Positions 1-13,275 are shown, counted from the stretch's first letter. The stretch: 64,000 nt of DNA from Adenophora triphylla var. japonica (GCA_022495995.1 JAFEMH010001352.1:248001-312000), one strand, 5' to 3'. Notes: generated by a model from the sequence alone, not told the origin. A program made the numbers and translations.

Positions 1-600
1 TGACGAAAATTCATACAAACATAACAGGAAATAGAAATGTTTGTGTACATTGTAAAACACTTCTTTGAAAACTATATTATTAGTACAAATATCAGATTAA
101 AGGTCACTTAAATAAATCTATATTTAAGGCATAGTTAGTTTGTACAAAACGCGATTTATACGTAAATTCCCGTTCTATTCAATAATACTCACATTTGGCA
201 TCCATTTTTCAATGCTATGGAATTAAACGCATAATTTTGATGTAAAACATATTTATTATGTATTGAACATGATATGTGCGTAATTTACCCACAGTATCAC
301 TTAGTTTCGCCAACGATTGGGAAAGCATAATCTATTTAGTTATAAGTCTCCCAATCTTTCTCTTCAATTGTAATTCGAAACTCTTGACTCTAGTAATTCT
401 CCAAACAAATAAATTTCATGAAATGAAACTTTCAAATATTATCAATTTTGATTTTTGATAAGTGATTTTGTTCTTGAGCCGTAATCAACTTCTACATCCA
501 CATTTGATTTTTACATATTTCATTAATATTATTGTTATATAATCATGTTTTTTTTATATAGCAAGTAATTAAATTTAACATTAGAATAAATTATTTCACT
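1..600. other. AT-rich noncoding DNA
   Basis: No coding region, RNA gene or recognisable repeat is supported here. The short open frame near 276-458 is low-complexity and starts in AT-rich DNA without gene-like composition. Confidence 0.6.
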
Positions 601-614
601 ATCAAATAAATAAA

Positions 615-850
615 TGCTCCCTCCGTCCCATTTTAAACTTCCATTTTTTTAATAAAAGGTGTCCCATTTTAAATTTAAAAAAATTACAATGAAAATATTA
701 TAATATTTCTTTATTCAGTGGTCTTATAAGTCATACTCACAACAATTATTTACTAATTACTTCGTACCCCACTTTTTATACTTTATAATAAAACCATTCA
801 TCTCTTTAATAGCCGATCCCATTTTTTAAAGTTTAAAATAGGACAAGAGT
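615..850. mobile_element. Stowaway-like MITE, one end only
   Basis: A terminal motif CTCCCTCCGTCCC is seen at about 615, the characteristic terminus of Stowaway (Tc1/mariner) MITEs. A weak inverted counterpart, where the same kind of sequence reads as TTTAAAATAGGAC, lies near 830-845. No clean TA target duplication or second GGGACGGAGGGAG terminus is found, so this is a decayed or truncated copy. Confidence 0.45.
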
Positions 851-1350
851 TGAAAAAAATATTATTAATATTTCTATTATACAATGCTATTTTTTCCTAT
901 ATTTCCTTATAAATGTAGATATTAATAATATGACATAGAAAAATAAGAAAATACAATAAACTATAAATAAATAACTAAATAGTAATATACAAATATTACC
1001 AATATTTAAATTTATTCTAAAAAAAGATGAATACTATGCGGGTTCGGGTTAAATGGGACGGCTCGAGCTAATCCCAAATCCATCCCAAACCCGCCCGATT
1101 TAAAAGAAAATATTTTCAAACTCTTTTCATCAGAAGCGGATCAATGCGGGTTTAGGACGGATTCAAAATTTTTATCAACCCGTTTTTTACTTACAAAATT
1201 CTTTAAATAGGGCAATATCAAGTTAAAGCACATACTAACACTGTTTTCCTAGAATTGGGCAAAAAAAAAAGTAATTTGATTTCACTACTTCAAAAATTTT
1301 AGTTACTTGAGACGGAAAATATACTTTCCCTTCTAGTTAAAGCACATAAT

Positions 1351-2603
1351 AATGCATTTTTTTGACAAAAAAAAGTAGTATTATTTTTTGGTTATTTATT
1401 TTGAGTTGAAAGTAATATTCATTTTTGAAATGAAGGAAATAATTTTTTATATAATGACATTTTTTAAAGTTTACTTGAGACGAAAAATATAATTTTCCCT
1501 TCTAGTTTTATTTATTTTAGTTTTCATTATTAAGACATAATTTTATTTTGCAATTTAAAGTGAGACGTAGAATAACGAACCTTTGGACCTGTAGTTGCTG
1601 TTAGTGTAATTTGATTTCGATACTTCAAAATTTTAGTTTTTATTTTATTTTTTATAATAGTATAAATATTGAAATTTATATTTTAAAAAGAGTGTATTTT
1701 TTCTGTGTCCAAATGAAATGAAAATAGGCTCTATTTATAGAAGAATTTTTTTTATGAATTTCGGTGTAAAAAAATAAGTTTATTATAAAATAATTGAGGT
1801 AAAAAATGGGGATAAAAAATAAAAAACTGAAATAAACCATCCAATCAGACATCGCCAAGTGTCACAATTAAAGAAAAAAAAAACTTTTTTGAGGCGAATG
1901 AAGCAATTTTAATTTTTTTAATTTTTATTGGGATGAAGAAAAAATTAATGTCATACTTTGAAACGAAGGCACTAACATTATAAACATTAATTTTTGAGGC
2001 GAATGAAGCAGTTTTAATTTTTTAAATTTTTATTGGGATGAAGGAAGTAATGTGCATTTTTTTGACAAAGAAAGTAGTATTATTTTTTGGTTATTCATTT
2101 TGAGTTGAAAGTAATATTTATTTTTGAAATGAAGGAAATAATTTTTTTATATAATGACAATTTTAAAAGTTTACTTGAGACGGAAAATATAATTTTCCCT
2201 TCTAGTTTTATTTAGTTTAGTTTTCATTATTAAGACATAATTTTTATTTTGCAATTTAAAGTGAGACGTAGAATAACGAACCTTTGGACCTGTAGTTGCT
2301 GATAGTGTAAATTGATTTTGCTACTTCAAAATTTTAGTTTTTTTTTTTTTTTATAATAGCATAAATATTGAAATTTATATTTTAAAAAGAGGGTTTTTTT
2401 TCTGTGTCCAAATCAAATGAAAATAGCTCTATTTATAGAGGAAAAAAAATTATGAATTTTGGTGTAAAAAAATTTTAAAAAAATTAATTTATTATAAAAT
2501 AATTGAGGTCAAAAAAAGGGGATAAAAAATAAAAAATTGAAATAAAATCGACCAATCAGACATTGCCAAGTGTCAATTTAAAAAAAAAAGAAAAACAAAA
2601 CTT
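1351..2603. repeat. Direct duplication, two ~0.55-kb copies
   Basis: Positions ~1351-1890 recur at ~2050-2603 with a period of about 700 bp. Shared landmarks are GTGAGACGTAGAATAACGAA followed by CTTTGGACCTG, CTCTATTTATAG and CCAATCAGACAT. The spacer contains another internal duplication built on GAGGCGAATGAAGCA, at ~1891 and ~1997. A third, partial copy starts around 1260-1350. Copies differ by small indels and substitutions. I cannot assign a transposon family, and no coding capacity is visible. Confidence 0.75.
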
Positions 2604-2743
2604 TTTGGCTGGCATTCACGCGCCTTTCTCGGCGCTTGTACTGCACGCGCTATATCCTGCCCATTCAGCGCCTGCCACGTGGTCTTCTGTCCCTTATTTG
2701 CAAGATTGCCACATTATGAAATTACTAATCTACCCTTGGTTTT

Positions 2744-2839
2744 TGGGGGGAAAACCTTGGCTTTCCTGTTATTATATATAGATAGATATAACGTGATTTT
2801 ATCTCAACCAACAGCCCTCTCGTAATTACAAAATTTGGT
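2744..2839. repeat. Left copy of ~95-bp direct repeat flanking element A
   Basis: The stretch from GGGGGGAAAACCTTGG to ACAAAATTTGGT lies immediately left of the LTR start TGATGC. It recurs nearly identically at 13844-13935, immediately right of element A. Normal LTR-element target duplications are about 5 bp, so this is not an ordinary one. Confidence 0.85.
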
Positions 2840-3228
2840 TGATGCTGCAGGAAATGTGCTTATCAATCTTCCTCCACGTGGCAGGACTGATCACCTGGCT
2901 TCTTGACCTGAAAACAGAACCCACGACTAGCCGGATGTGTCTCCGGCGAAGACGCTCGGGCGTGAGAGTAAGATAACAGTTGTATAAAGCTCAAAATGTA
3001 TTGAATAATGAACTCAGAATACAAAATGGCAGTTACCTTTCACCGTTTGGTAGTGATGAAGTATTTATAGACAAGAGTGGTGTATTTTTGGGGAGGCGAC
3101 ATGTGCTCCGAGATTGTAGCGGCAGTTACTTGGACGTGGGAACATGTCCATAACGGTCCCTGATTTGTAGGGATGTGGTTATGAGGATTGTTCAACCAAA
3201 TAAGCCGGCAAGTGTTAAGTCGTCACTT
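2840..3228 (-). repeat. 3' LTR of element A, truncated
   Basis: It starts TGATGC, the terminal motif also used by element B, and matches 13278-13661 almost base for base. The last ~250 bp, from GTGAGAGTAAGATAACAG to CGTCACTT, look identical by eye. After 3228 the two copies diverge, and no polypurine tract follows. The inner end of this LTR was probably deleted together with the adjacent leader. Confidence 0.8.
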
Positions 3229-3263
3229 TCCATCTATTTCATGAACTGCTCGACCATATTACT

Positions 3264-6027
3264 TTGTTCTATGTTAGGGATGTCCTCAAACCCTCCTTCC
3301 TTAGGAATAGGATAGGCTTTCCAGGGGAGTCTAGGTCGCCCTTAAATAGGTCGACTGAAATTATTCATAGGCCTGACTCCCCTGTTTCTCCTTCTTCTTG
3401 TACAGATATGGCAACTCAAGGCGGAGCTACAGCATCTACTTCCTCTGGTCCCAGAATCGTTGATGCATTTGACGATACAGCCATGCCAGGAAAGAATGAG
3501 AGGGGTTATGTTCCCCAAGGGCCATTATGTGGAAAGAAGAACCTGCCCTCTAGGTATAGCATGATTTGGGATTTCTGTGAGGTAAGTAAGGAAGATTATA
3601 GGGTGACCATTTATACTCAGAGGGAGTTTATGAAGTTGTTTAGGTCGTCATTTACTAAGGATGCCACTAGGGTAGCCTTCTTCTATGGTCAATTTGTAGC
3701 TGGCCTCAGGTTGCCTCTTGATCCCTTTATAAATGAGTTTTTAGAATGTGCCAATGCTCTTCCCCTTCAGCTCGGAGCCAATACTTGTAGGGTCCTTGTG
3801 TGCTTTGCTATGGTGTGCAGATTCTTAGGGTATGAACCTTGTATGAGAGTGTTCAAAGAATTTTTCAAGATAAAGTATAAGTGGAGAGGACCCGAGCATC
3901 AAGCATTCCTCTAAACCTAAATCTCCCAAGCTCTTCACCAACCTCCCAAGTAAGCATAGTGGCCGGAACTCGCATGTTGTTGTGGTAGAGAGTAGATTAG
4001 GATGGGAATTCCCATTGCCCAATGATGAAACGAGCCATAGATGAGGGAACTATTGGGAGCCGACTCCGGCATCTTAACTTGTATAGGGCTTTGTGTCGCT
4101 TAGTCGAGAGAAGACCCATTAGCCGGGAGAGTCCGCTCACCACCGGGTATAACTTCGTCCAGCCGGGATGATGTCCGGAGATGGAGTGGTAGAGCCCTCG
4201 TCCCCGTGTTGAGAGGACAAATATATCCCGACCGGGTTACTCATTCTCTCGGGAGGTTTGGAAATTTGTGCCGCCGTTGCAAGAAGACGTAAAACTACCG
4301 CAAGGATAATCTGGGAGCATGCCGGTGGTAAGATCTTGTTCTCGCAACCCTTTACTCGTCTATTGCCTCGCTTGTCGATCTGACAATATGATAGACCATT
4401 TGTATTGTGTCCCTTTCTTAGCTCGTCATTTGTTAGCTTGCGTATAAGATAATTGAGTCGTACATAGTTTGCTCGTACATAGAACTTGTGCTCGTATGTA
4501 GAACTTTCATATGTCGATCTAACACTTTGTTGTTTTGATTTTGTTGCAGTTCTGACTCCTGAGCAAGAAGCTAACATGGTTCGAATCGTTGGCGTTTCTG
4601 ACAAGAAGAAAGCGAGGAAGGACCATGGGAAGGCTAATGCTCGTGCTCACAGGCAGAGGGAAGCCGCGTTAAGGACCCGCCGCCTTCCAAAAGACAATAT
4701 TGGGATGGTGCCAATGGAAGGGGTAGATGAAGAAGATCCTTTGTTGAGCAGCTAGCCATACCATGAGCGTGACCGAGGAGGGTAATGAATCCAACAAATC
4801 TCGGGCAGCTCGATGTGAGCTCCGACCCAACTATTGATGTCAATGTAGGGACCTCCGATGCCGTCGAGCAGAACTAGTCCCTCGATGTCGTAAACATTGA
4901 TGACGACGTCATGGAAACCGAAGTTGATGATCAACCTCTCGAGGACTAAGAGGTTGCGATCTCGACAAGGGGAATGTCGTTTCATCGAGCCAACCGCTTC
5001 CACCTCCTCCAGCCTTCTTCTTATCCCAACCAAGAATCCATTGAAGAAAGGATGCAGAGGCCGAGTGATGTTCCCTCTCTTGAAGGAGTTAATTGCCTCG
5101 AGTCGCAGCCTACCTGCATACGAACTTGGGCCGTGGTGATTGTGAGAAGAGCGGTGGATGTGGGTCTCGCTAGCTCACTTGGCCGATAAGGGCATGACAC
5201 CCGAGGAATTCTCGCCTGGTCCTGGCCGGCTCATTGCGAGGTAACTTCTCACTTTCTCTTTATTTTAGTCGTCTGCTCCTTTACTCGATCCACTTGAATC
5301 TCGAGCTAACACTTCTTTGTTTCCTTTGGAATGCGTAATCTTACAATGATTGAGCAAGCCAAGAGCTCTTGGAGGGCCTCCATTGAGAGGGAGAGACAAG
5401 CCCTTCGTGATTATTCCAAAAAGGCTCAAGAGCTTGCGGAATGGAAAGAGAAGTATAACGACTTGGACAATTCGTATGAAGCCAACGAAGCGGTGAAGAC
5501 CAAGGCTCTGTCCGACCTTGAGGCTGCAGAGTCCAAACTCAAGGAAGTGGAGGCTGAGAGGGGTGCTGAGAAGAAAGAACTGGGGAAGGCCAAGACTGAG
5601 CCGCCACTATTAACAAACTTCTAAAGGAGAAGGATGCCTTCTTGCTCGAGTTGCATGAACAAAGCATCGACTTGAGAGAGAGAAGAGTCGAAAGACCACA
5701 AGGCCGCTATTGAGAAAACCGCTAAGGATGCCTCTCGAAGCCGCGGCTGAGAAGTTCAAGGCAAGGGACGAGTACTATGATGCCATAGTGTCTAAGGCCC
5801 AAGATTTTCTTGAGGTCGGCAAAAGACACATGGCCCGTCGTGCGCTTGTAGATCCAACGGCTACGGTTACCATCGAGCAATTAGCTCGTTGGTTTACTGA
5901 GTCCCAATATGATATGACAGCTCGTGGTGGTCACTCGCTCGTTCCTTACCTTGAAAACGATCTAGCTTTCATTGCCCAAGAGGATGAGGAGGATCATTGC
6001 GAGAAGTGGGAAGCTCCCCGTCCTTGA
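3264..6027 (+). pseudogene. Antisense additional ORF (aORF) of element A
   Basis: The first open stretch (3264-3914; plausible ATG at 3408) encodes a low-complexity Ser/Thr N-terminus. A segment with AGLRLPLDPFINEFL and a cysteine-bearing VCFAMVCRFLGYEP motif follows. This resembles the plant 'putative gypsy-type transposon' domain (Pfam PF04195 as I remember it). Homology to the aORF of element B continues out of frame after 3914 (SRLGWEFPLPN against [11 protein letters not shown]). It then passes through a coiled-coil stretch (5331-5624) and a C-terminal part (5710-6027, GGHSLVPYLENDL against [12 protein letters not shown] in B). Frame changes and stops mean no full protein can be made. Its role in the element life cycle is unknown. 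Confidence 0.7.
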
Positions 6028-6589
6028 TAGAAATTTTGATGTGGTCTTGGCGGAACTCGACGATGCCGAAGCCACGGAGATTGAAACCGAGCGTACATAT
6101 TCTCGAATCGGGTAAGCCCCTAGAGCCCCAAAGAACAAGAAGATGGTGAAGGTCGAGCTTCCATCGACGACCAAGCCGATGTCGGCCAGACTCTTAAATT
6201 ATTTAGTTCAATTTGTAATGAGCAAGCTCCAACCAACAATTTTTGCTCTTTTGATTCCTTGAATATTTGAATGCCTTGGCCCTATTTTTTGGGAGGCAAG
6301 ATACTCTTGTAAATTTATTTTGTCTAAGTCTTAGCCCGTTTTGGGAGACTTATCTCTATCATAGCTGACTTTTGTTTTCAGAATGTTGTATGTTTTTCAT
6401 TCCATATTGTATGTCTAGCTAGATGTAGCTAATATAAATGAGTCAACTTGAGCCTAGAGGCGACTTGATCTTGTTGGTTTAGTCGACCTCGTACTTGATT
6501 AACTTTTTTGTGAACGAGATTGATCATGAGTCGAACCTCGTTCATACTATTGAAACCGACCTGGGTCGAGTTAATTAGGACCAAGTTTA

Positions 6590-6925
6590 TTAGGAATCAT
6601 ACTTGTTGAATAGGCAAAGCTGATTAAGAATCGAGCTAAGTAAATCAAGCTGACTAAGAGTCGAGTTTGTTAGAACTAAGTCGACTAAGAGTCGGACTTG
6701 TTAAGTGAACAAAGCTGATTAAGAATCGAGCTTGTTAGAACGAAGCTGACTAAGAGTCGAGCTTGTTAGGGTGAAGCTGACTAAGAGTCGAGCTAAGATG
6801 AACTGACTCAAGAGTCGAGCTCGTTAGGAACAAAGTCGACTAAGAGTCGGACTTGTTAAATAAACAAAGCCGATTAAGAATCGAGCTTGTTAGAACGAAG
6901 CCGACTAAGAGTCGAGCTTGTTGAT
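6590..6925. repeat. Short tandem repeats in element A
   Basis: Variants of GACTAAGAGTCGAGCTTGTTAG recur about ten times at 29-38 bp spacing, between the 3' end of pol (minus strand) and the 3' end of the antisense ORF. Element B has a tandem array in exactly the same place, though of unrelated sequence. Confidence 0.75.
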
Positions 6926-7368
6926 ATTAATGTAACACTATGTTTGATCGAATAAACCGCTTCTTTTCATTGAAGTAGGAATCATGCTTACATCGATTTG
7001 AAACTAGCTTTAACACAAACTTGAACTTTGAAATTGAAAAACTAGAAGTAGTATTTGATGAGGTGAGTAGCATGCCAAGGATGTTTCAACTCGTCACCTC
7101 CAGGATGAGCTATCATGTAGGTTCCTTCCTTGGACGACTCGAGTGACTATATAGTGACCTTCCCAGCTAGGGAGATAGCTTGTTCTCGCCGGGTCCTTCT
7201 ACCCGTTGCCTCAATCTTTCTCAATACATAATCTCCAACTTGGAAAGACCTTGCCTCGACCTTCTTGTCGTGATAACTTTTAGTCCGCCGCTTGTAATTG
7301 ACCATTCGGAGGTAGGTCAAGTTTCTCGCTTCTCGTCGATCGTGTCCAAGTCGATCAACCCGTTGGTG

Positions 7369-10097
7369 TCATTCTCGCTCTTGATCAAAGAAGGTCACTC
7401 TAGCAAGAGGGAATCTCGAGCTCAAGCAGGTGCCATGGCCTCTCGACCCATATGTGAGAGCAAAAGGGGTTTCCCCCGTAGGCCCCCGAGTGGTTGTACG
7501 AACTGCCCAAAGAGCAAGGGGGAGTTCGTCCAACCAATTGTTTCGTCGACCTACGAGCCCAGTCTTGAGCGAAGATAGAACAAGTTTATTTGCTGCTTCA
7601 GCTTGCCCATTTCCTTGAGGATAGGCGACGTAAGATTTCCAATGTTTGATTCCAACTCGCTTCATCTCTCGCTTCGAAAGTCCTGGGAGAACCGTAAACC
7701 ATTGTCGGACACTATAGCTCGAGGAAAACCAAACCGGCACCAAATGAAGTCATGAATAAAGTTGATAGCATTTTCCTCTCGTGATGCGAGCTAATGGTTT
7801 GGCCTCAACCCATTTAGTGAAGTAATCTATGGCGACGATCACATACTTGCAGTTTCCTCGGGCGGGAGGGAAGGGTCCAATCAGGTCAACGCCCCACATG
7901 TCAAATGGCCAAGCTGCGATCACAGGAGTCTCGCTTCCGTTGTAGGCATACGGGGAAGGTTGGCAAACCTTTGGCATTGATCACATTGCCGAACAAAGTT
8001 GTGAGTGTCGCTCTCATGTGTGGCCGTAGTATCCCAACGTGATTAACTTGTCGCCAGCAGTCCCGGCCCCCGGTGTCCACCACAAATTCCACTATGCACT
8101 TCGTGTATCAATAGGGCGACCTCGAGGGTGGATGCACTTTAGTAATGGTCGAGTATAAGATCTTCCGAATAGGTCGCCTCCTTGAATGACATACCTTGGA
8201 GCTTTCTTTTGATAGCTCGAGCCTTCTTCTCGTCATCCGGCAGCCTCTCCATTTTCTAAGTATGCTTTCATTTCCTCGATCCAACACTTCTCCCGAGCCC
8301 AATTTCTTGAGGGATCATCTATGCAATGAATTTTTACTCTTTCATAGGCCGGACTTTCGAGGAAGGAGATAGGTTCATCATGTGGCTCATCTCGAGGTAG
8401 CTAATTTTGAGAGGAGATCGGCTAGCTCGTTGTCCTCTCTTCCAATCCTTTCAATCTCCTGCATTCCAAATCCTTTATCGCCTCCTTCACCAGGTCGCAA
8501 AGATTTAATCAACGTGGAGCTAAGTACCTCGTACTCGCCTCGACTTGGTTAACTATCGCCAGGAATCACAAGTAGGCCATGATCTTAGTGGCTCCAAAAC
8601 ACTTGGCGTACTCAATAGCCGCGATTAAAGCCTCATATTCGGCTTGGTTGTTGGAAGCATCAAATTTGAACCTTAGTGATTCTTCATACACGGTTCCGCA
8701 CTCGCTCGATTAGCACTATCCCAGCCTCCACCGCTATTCTTGGTCGCCGATCCGTCCGAATAGACCTTCCAACAATCGTCTGCAGACCACGGCAACCTCG
8801 GGACTCGACTCCTTTCCTTTAGCCTTTTCTTTTGGAGCTCGCCGCTCGTCGTCTTCCTTGGTGAACGTAAGCTCGACCAAGAAGTCGCCTAGAGCTTGAG
8901 CCTTCAACGCCTTTCGAGGTCGATACTCAATGTCAAATTCAGTAAGGGCAATTGACCAATTGAGAAGTCGACCCGAACTCTCCGCTTGTGAAGAATTTTT
9001 CTAAGGGGGCATTTGTAAGAACCACAATTGGATGAGCTAAAATAAGCTCGCAGCCTTCCTTGAAGCCACGACTAGGGCATAAGCGACCTTCTCAAAGCAT
9101 TGTAATATCTCGCTCTCCACATCTCGATAAGGCCTTACCGATGTAATATACCGGTTTTTGAAGCCCTTCATCCTCTCTAATCAACACCGCCGCAACCGAC
9201 TTGTCTCCCACGCATGCATATACAAATAAGGTTTCACCGGTGGTCGGGCTACTTAGTAAAGGTGGAGTAGCGAGGTAATCCTTCAATTGTTGAAACGACG
9301 AATGACATTCGGTCGTCCATTCAAAATTTTTCGTCCCCTCAATGCTTTGAAGAAAGGGAGAGACCTCTCGCCGACTTTGATATGAAGCGACCAAGAGCCG
9401 CTACCCTTCCGTTAAGTCGCCGCATCTCTTCGACACCGGTGGGAGCTTTCATGTCGACTAACGCCTTGATTTTTTCTCGGATTGGCTTCTATGCCTCTTT
9501 GAGATACCATAAATCCCAAGAACTTTCCAGCAGCCTACACCAAATACACACTTGCCGGGGTTGAGCTTCATGTCGTTTGCTCTTCAAATTGGCGAATGTC
9601 TCCTTCAGTCGACTACGTGACCCCGGTCTTAGTTTTAATGACCATGTCGTCAACGTAAGCCTCCATATTTCGACCAATTTGTGAGGCAAAGACCTTGTTC
9701 ACCATTCTTTGATAGGTAGCTCCTGCATTTTTTAAGCCAAATGGCATCATGTTGTAGCAAGAATGCCTCCACTGCTTGAAATGCCGTTTTCACAATGTCA
9801 TCCTTGTGCATCTTTATCTCGGTGGTATCCCGAGTAAGCATCCAGAAACCGAGAGTAGAGTGGCCACGATGGAATCAACAAGCTTGTCAATTCTAGGAAG
9901 AGGATAGCTATCCTTCGGGGCAAGCTAGATTGAGAGTAGTGAAGTCGACACACATCCGCCACTTGCCATTCGATTTCTTCACCATGACCACGTTGGCCAA
10001 CCACGTTGTATGAGTGGCCTCTTTGATTATCCCCGCACTCAAAAGTTTTTGTACCTCGCTTTATGGCCTCTTCCTTGTCGCGAGCAAAGCTTCTCAA
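7369..10097 (-). pseudogene. pol remnant of element A: RT, RNase H, second RNase H, integrase
   Basis: In minus-strand order: reverse transcriptase pieces at 9650-10097 (DAYSGYH motif), the RT connection/RNase H at 9092-9394 (VYYIGKALSRCGERD), and an archaeal-type second RNase H near 8590-8690 ([16 protein letters not shown] is readable on the complement). Integrase follows at 7750-7977 ([24 protein letters not shown]) and 7369-7743 ([22 protein letters not shown]). The dual RNase H is diagnostic of the Tat lineage. Frames change at least six times, so this is a dead pol. Confidence 0.8.
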
Positions 10098-10681
10098 TTT
10101 TTGGGGTCTAGGCTTTATGGTCGGGTTGACTTCCAGCCCGTGAACAAATGACCTCCTCCTTGATTCCCCTCATGTCTTCTACCCTCCATGCAAAGACATC
10201 ATTACTTTCTTTGAGTAGCTCGATGATTTCTCCGCTCGCTCCTCAACCGATAGCCGCTTCCCAATCCGAATTTTTTGGTCGTGGTAAGAAGGGTTGGTGA
10301 TTACCGACTCTAGCTCATCCACAGCCTTCTAGCTCGGTCCATCTCTCGAATTGTAGAGTCTCCACTATGATTTCCCGACCTTTTGTCTTTCCTCGCCTCC
10401 CAAGTGTGGAGCCTCCTCGCCTATCATATCATCAAGCTTGTCTCGCAACCTCGCTGTAGCGGCCCCCGAGTTATTGTCTATCTCGGGAGGCATAGGTCGC
10501 CATGAGGACTTGATCGACCATAACTACATCCGGATCGACCATTGTGTTGTCGAGTGACGTGTCGACTCATGCATGACCTCGTCATTTGAGCGATAGGTCG
10601 ACTCTTCCACCATGGTGATCGTTGACAATCGGGTAGTTTTGGTGATCGATCGGGACAGCCTTCAAGTAACCATCGCCAGCC

Positions 10682-11185
10682 TCAATCTCTAGCTCCCTTT
10701 TCTTTCTTTCTCTTAGAACATGATCCGTATAAGCACGAGCCGTGCCTTGTACGCAACCTACTCCAAAGAAGTGTGGGGAACTTTACTCGCCGGTGAGGAA
10801 TTGATGCTACCATTCCAAGAGCGACTCCGTCCAGAATTCCAAGTATGGCGGCATAGTCACTATTTACATCAATTACGATAAATTGTACCTTCGAGACAAC
10901 CCCGAGGGGGTGCCGGCCTAGGTCGACGTCGAGCACTATCTCGGCCTTTAGCATCAACTCTGGTTGGTGAAGCCCTCCAACCTCGCCATCATATCTCTCC
11001 AACTGTTCATCATTAAGACCCATCTCCTTGAAAGTTTTGTAAAACAAAATATCCTTGCAGCCCCCGTGTCGACTAAGAGTCTCGCTTCGTCGTACATCCA
11101 TCAATGAGACCTGGGATGACGAGAACTTGCTCCCTAGCCGCCATATTAGTTGCCAATTCATGGGGGTAGAAGCCGATCGCTTCAT
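10682..11185 (-). pseudogene. Aspartic protease region of element A
   Basis: The translated segment GGCKDILFYKTFKEMGL aligns with [16 protein letters not shown] of element B's protease. It continues through FIVIDVNSDYAAILG, equivalent to [13 protein letters not shown] in B. In this frame the residues before GGCKDILFY read SRH rather than the expected Asp-Thr/Ser-Gly, so the catalytic aspartate is missing or displaced by a frameshift. Confidence 0.65.
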
Positions 11186-11735
11186 CTCTTACTTCTCTCC
11201 TCGAGGCACATGTGGGGCCTTATTGAGCCGGAATATCTTGTGCTTGATGGCCGTGTTGCTCGCTTGTTCAGCCGATGACCCCTGTGTTCCGCCTAGGCCG
11301 CCTAGGTCCTTGTTGCCCACCCGCCGGCCGCTCACCTCCTCCAGCCTTGAGGTCTCTTCACATAAGCTTCGAGTCTCCCCGGTCGACCATTCTCGGATGA
11401 TACGCTTTAATCCCAAGCAATCCTCTCGTGAGATGACCAAAGGTCTTTGTGGTAGTCGCAGCATTTGCCGTTGTCCCTCCTAAACTTGTTGCCTGGATTC
11501 ATTGGGACCGGGAGGAGCCAGCTCGACAAAGATTCAAAATCTCGCCCGACTCACCGTGAGGGGAGGAAAGCTTCGGGCACCTTCTCTCGTTGCCCTAGTT
11601 CTCGTTTCTTTCCATTTTTATTGTTCCCTCCATTCTTGTTGGAGTCCTTTTATCATCAGCTGACTTCAACCTCGGGGCTCTTTCCCTTCTTCTTTTCTTT
11701 CCTTTCCTCACCCGTGAGCGACATTATACACCTTT

Positions 11736-13275
11736 TCAAACAACTCCCGTCGAGTTGTGACCGCTCGGACCGCGAGCTCGTAGTCCATGTCTTCTCGAGG
11801 AAATACCACTTCTAAGCAATTGATTACCTCCCCGTCTCGTGATGTCCTCTTCAATCTTGTCGACCATTTCTTTGAACTTGGTGAAGTAGCTCATGGAGCT
11901 TTCTGCTTTTGGCCTCGCACCAAGTTGTTTAAATCGGGCCACCGTCACTTTCCGAGCTCCAGCAGCCGAGAAGCGATCTAGGAACTTGGTCCTCAAGCAT
12001 GTCCAAGTGGTTATGCTACCACCGCCAAACCATTAAACCATGTCAAAGCCAAGTCTCCCGTGAGGGTACTTACGAGGGCTTTGCACATATTGTCGTCTTC
12101 ATTGGCGACAAAACACATCGTGGCCTCCAAGTGTGCTATGTGGCTTCTTGCATTGGTGGAACTGTAATACTTCTCTAGAAGGGGCAACCCGAAACTAGGG
12201 GAGGTCGACTATCTCTCGCTTCCTTGGAAAGTGGTCGAAGAGCAAAGTCAATTCGTTCGACCTTTCCAAAGATCCTTTTTCTTCTCCTCCTCCCATCAAG
12301 CTCAAACTTCTTTTTCATCAACAACCATTCTCTCGGCATCGGGTCTTTCATCTCCCGGGAGGGGGCAGATTTGACCTCCGGCCCTCACTTCCGGGGAGTC
12401 ATCTCGTCTACTCCTCCCGTCTTTATGGGAATTGGTCCTTTCGATCTTATTGGAGATCTATGTCTGTTACTTCGAGGCGACCCGCGCCTCTCGCACTGCA
12501 CGGCGACCTCGCGCCTCGTTATCTCCATGTGGCGACCCGCGCCTCTCCCGTCTTATAGGCGACCTCGCGCCCGTTCCTCGTCTCTATGGGACCCCGATCT
12601 CTCGTGTCCGTGCCGGAGAAACATGCCTGCTTCGTTGGCCGTTAACCGAGTCCTCAAATCGATTGAGCCTCCCCGCTCCTCAAGCTTCGCTGAGGCTAGC
12701 CCTGTAGGTCGTTATCGGGCACATGAACGATCGTAGGAGCTCGTTGAATTATCCTCGTTTTCACCATTCTCGCCCCACACCTTCGTTTGGCCTCAAACTC
12801 CCGGCTTGCCGCCCATTAGAAACCCGAGTAGGTGCCACTCTCTCGTAGCGTATGTCGGCCCGTTTCGCTCCTCCACGGCTATCAAGTCGGCCGTAATCCG
12901 GGCTCGCTCCAACATCATCTCCTTCTTGCTCATGGGGTTGGTGGAGGGACCCGCCCGTTTCCAACATTCACCCGAGCATTTGGACGCTTTGGAGGAGGTG
13001 GAACTTCTTGCCCATCCATATGCCTTTTCCCTCTCCTCGTGTCGTGACAATCCTCGCCGTCAATCGACACTAGTAGAGCGTGTGGCTCTACCATGAGGAC
13101 GATTTGGTGGGGGAGGAGGCAAGTTCAAGTTTTCAAGATTTGCGTTCATGTTGTTGTTGTTTACTTCGTCATGCCCAAGTGAAGCCTCTGATACGTGTCC
13201 TTCGAAGTCACCATTGTCAGCAGTTGATGGAGTTTTCGAGGTCAAGTTTAAAGCACGTTCCCGCAATGGAACCAA
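11736..13275 (-). pseudogene. gag remnant of element A
   Basis: Minus-strand fragments at 13060-13275, 12793-13050 and 11736-11996 form a broken gag. The last carries the retrotransposon gag core (TKFLDRFSAAGA, SYFTKFKEMVDKIEED), equivalent to [12 protein letters not shown] and [16 protein letters not shown] in element B. The intervening region is in other frames. The 13060-13275 piece lies next to the primer-binding site, as expected for the N-terminus. Confidence 0.65.

Noticed and set aside
2563..2781. ORF of 72 residues left of element A
   Set aside because: It starts in the duplicated AT-rich repeat and runs into the flanking duplication. No conserved motif is present.
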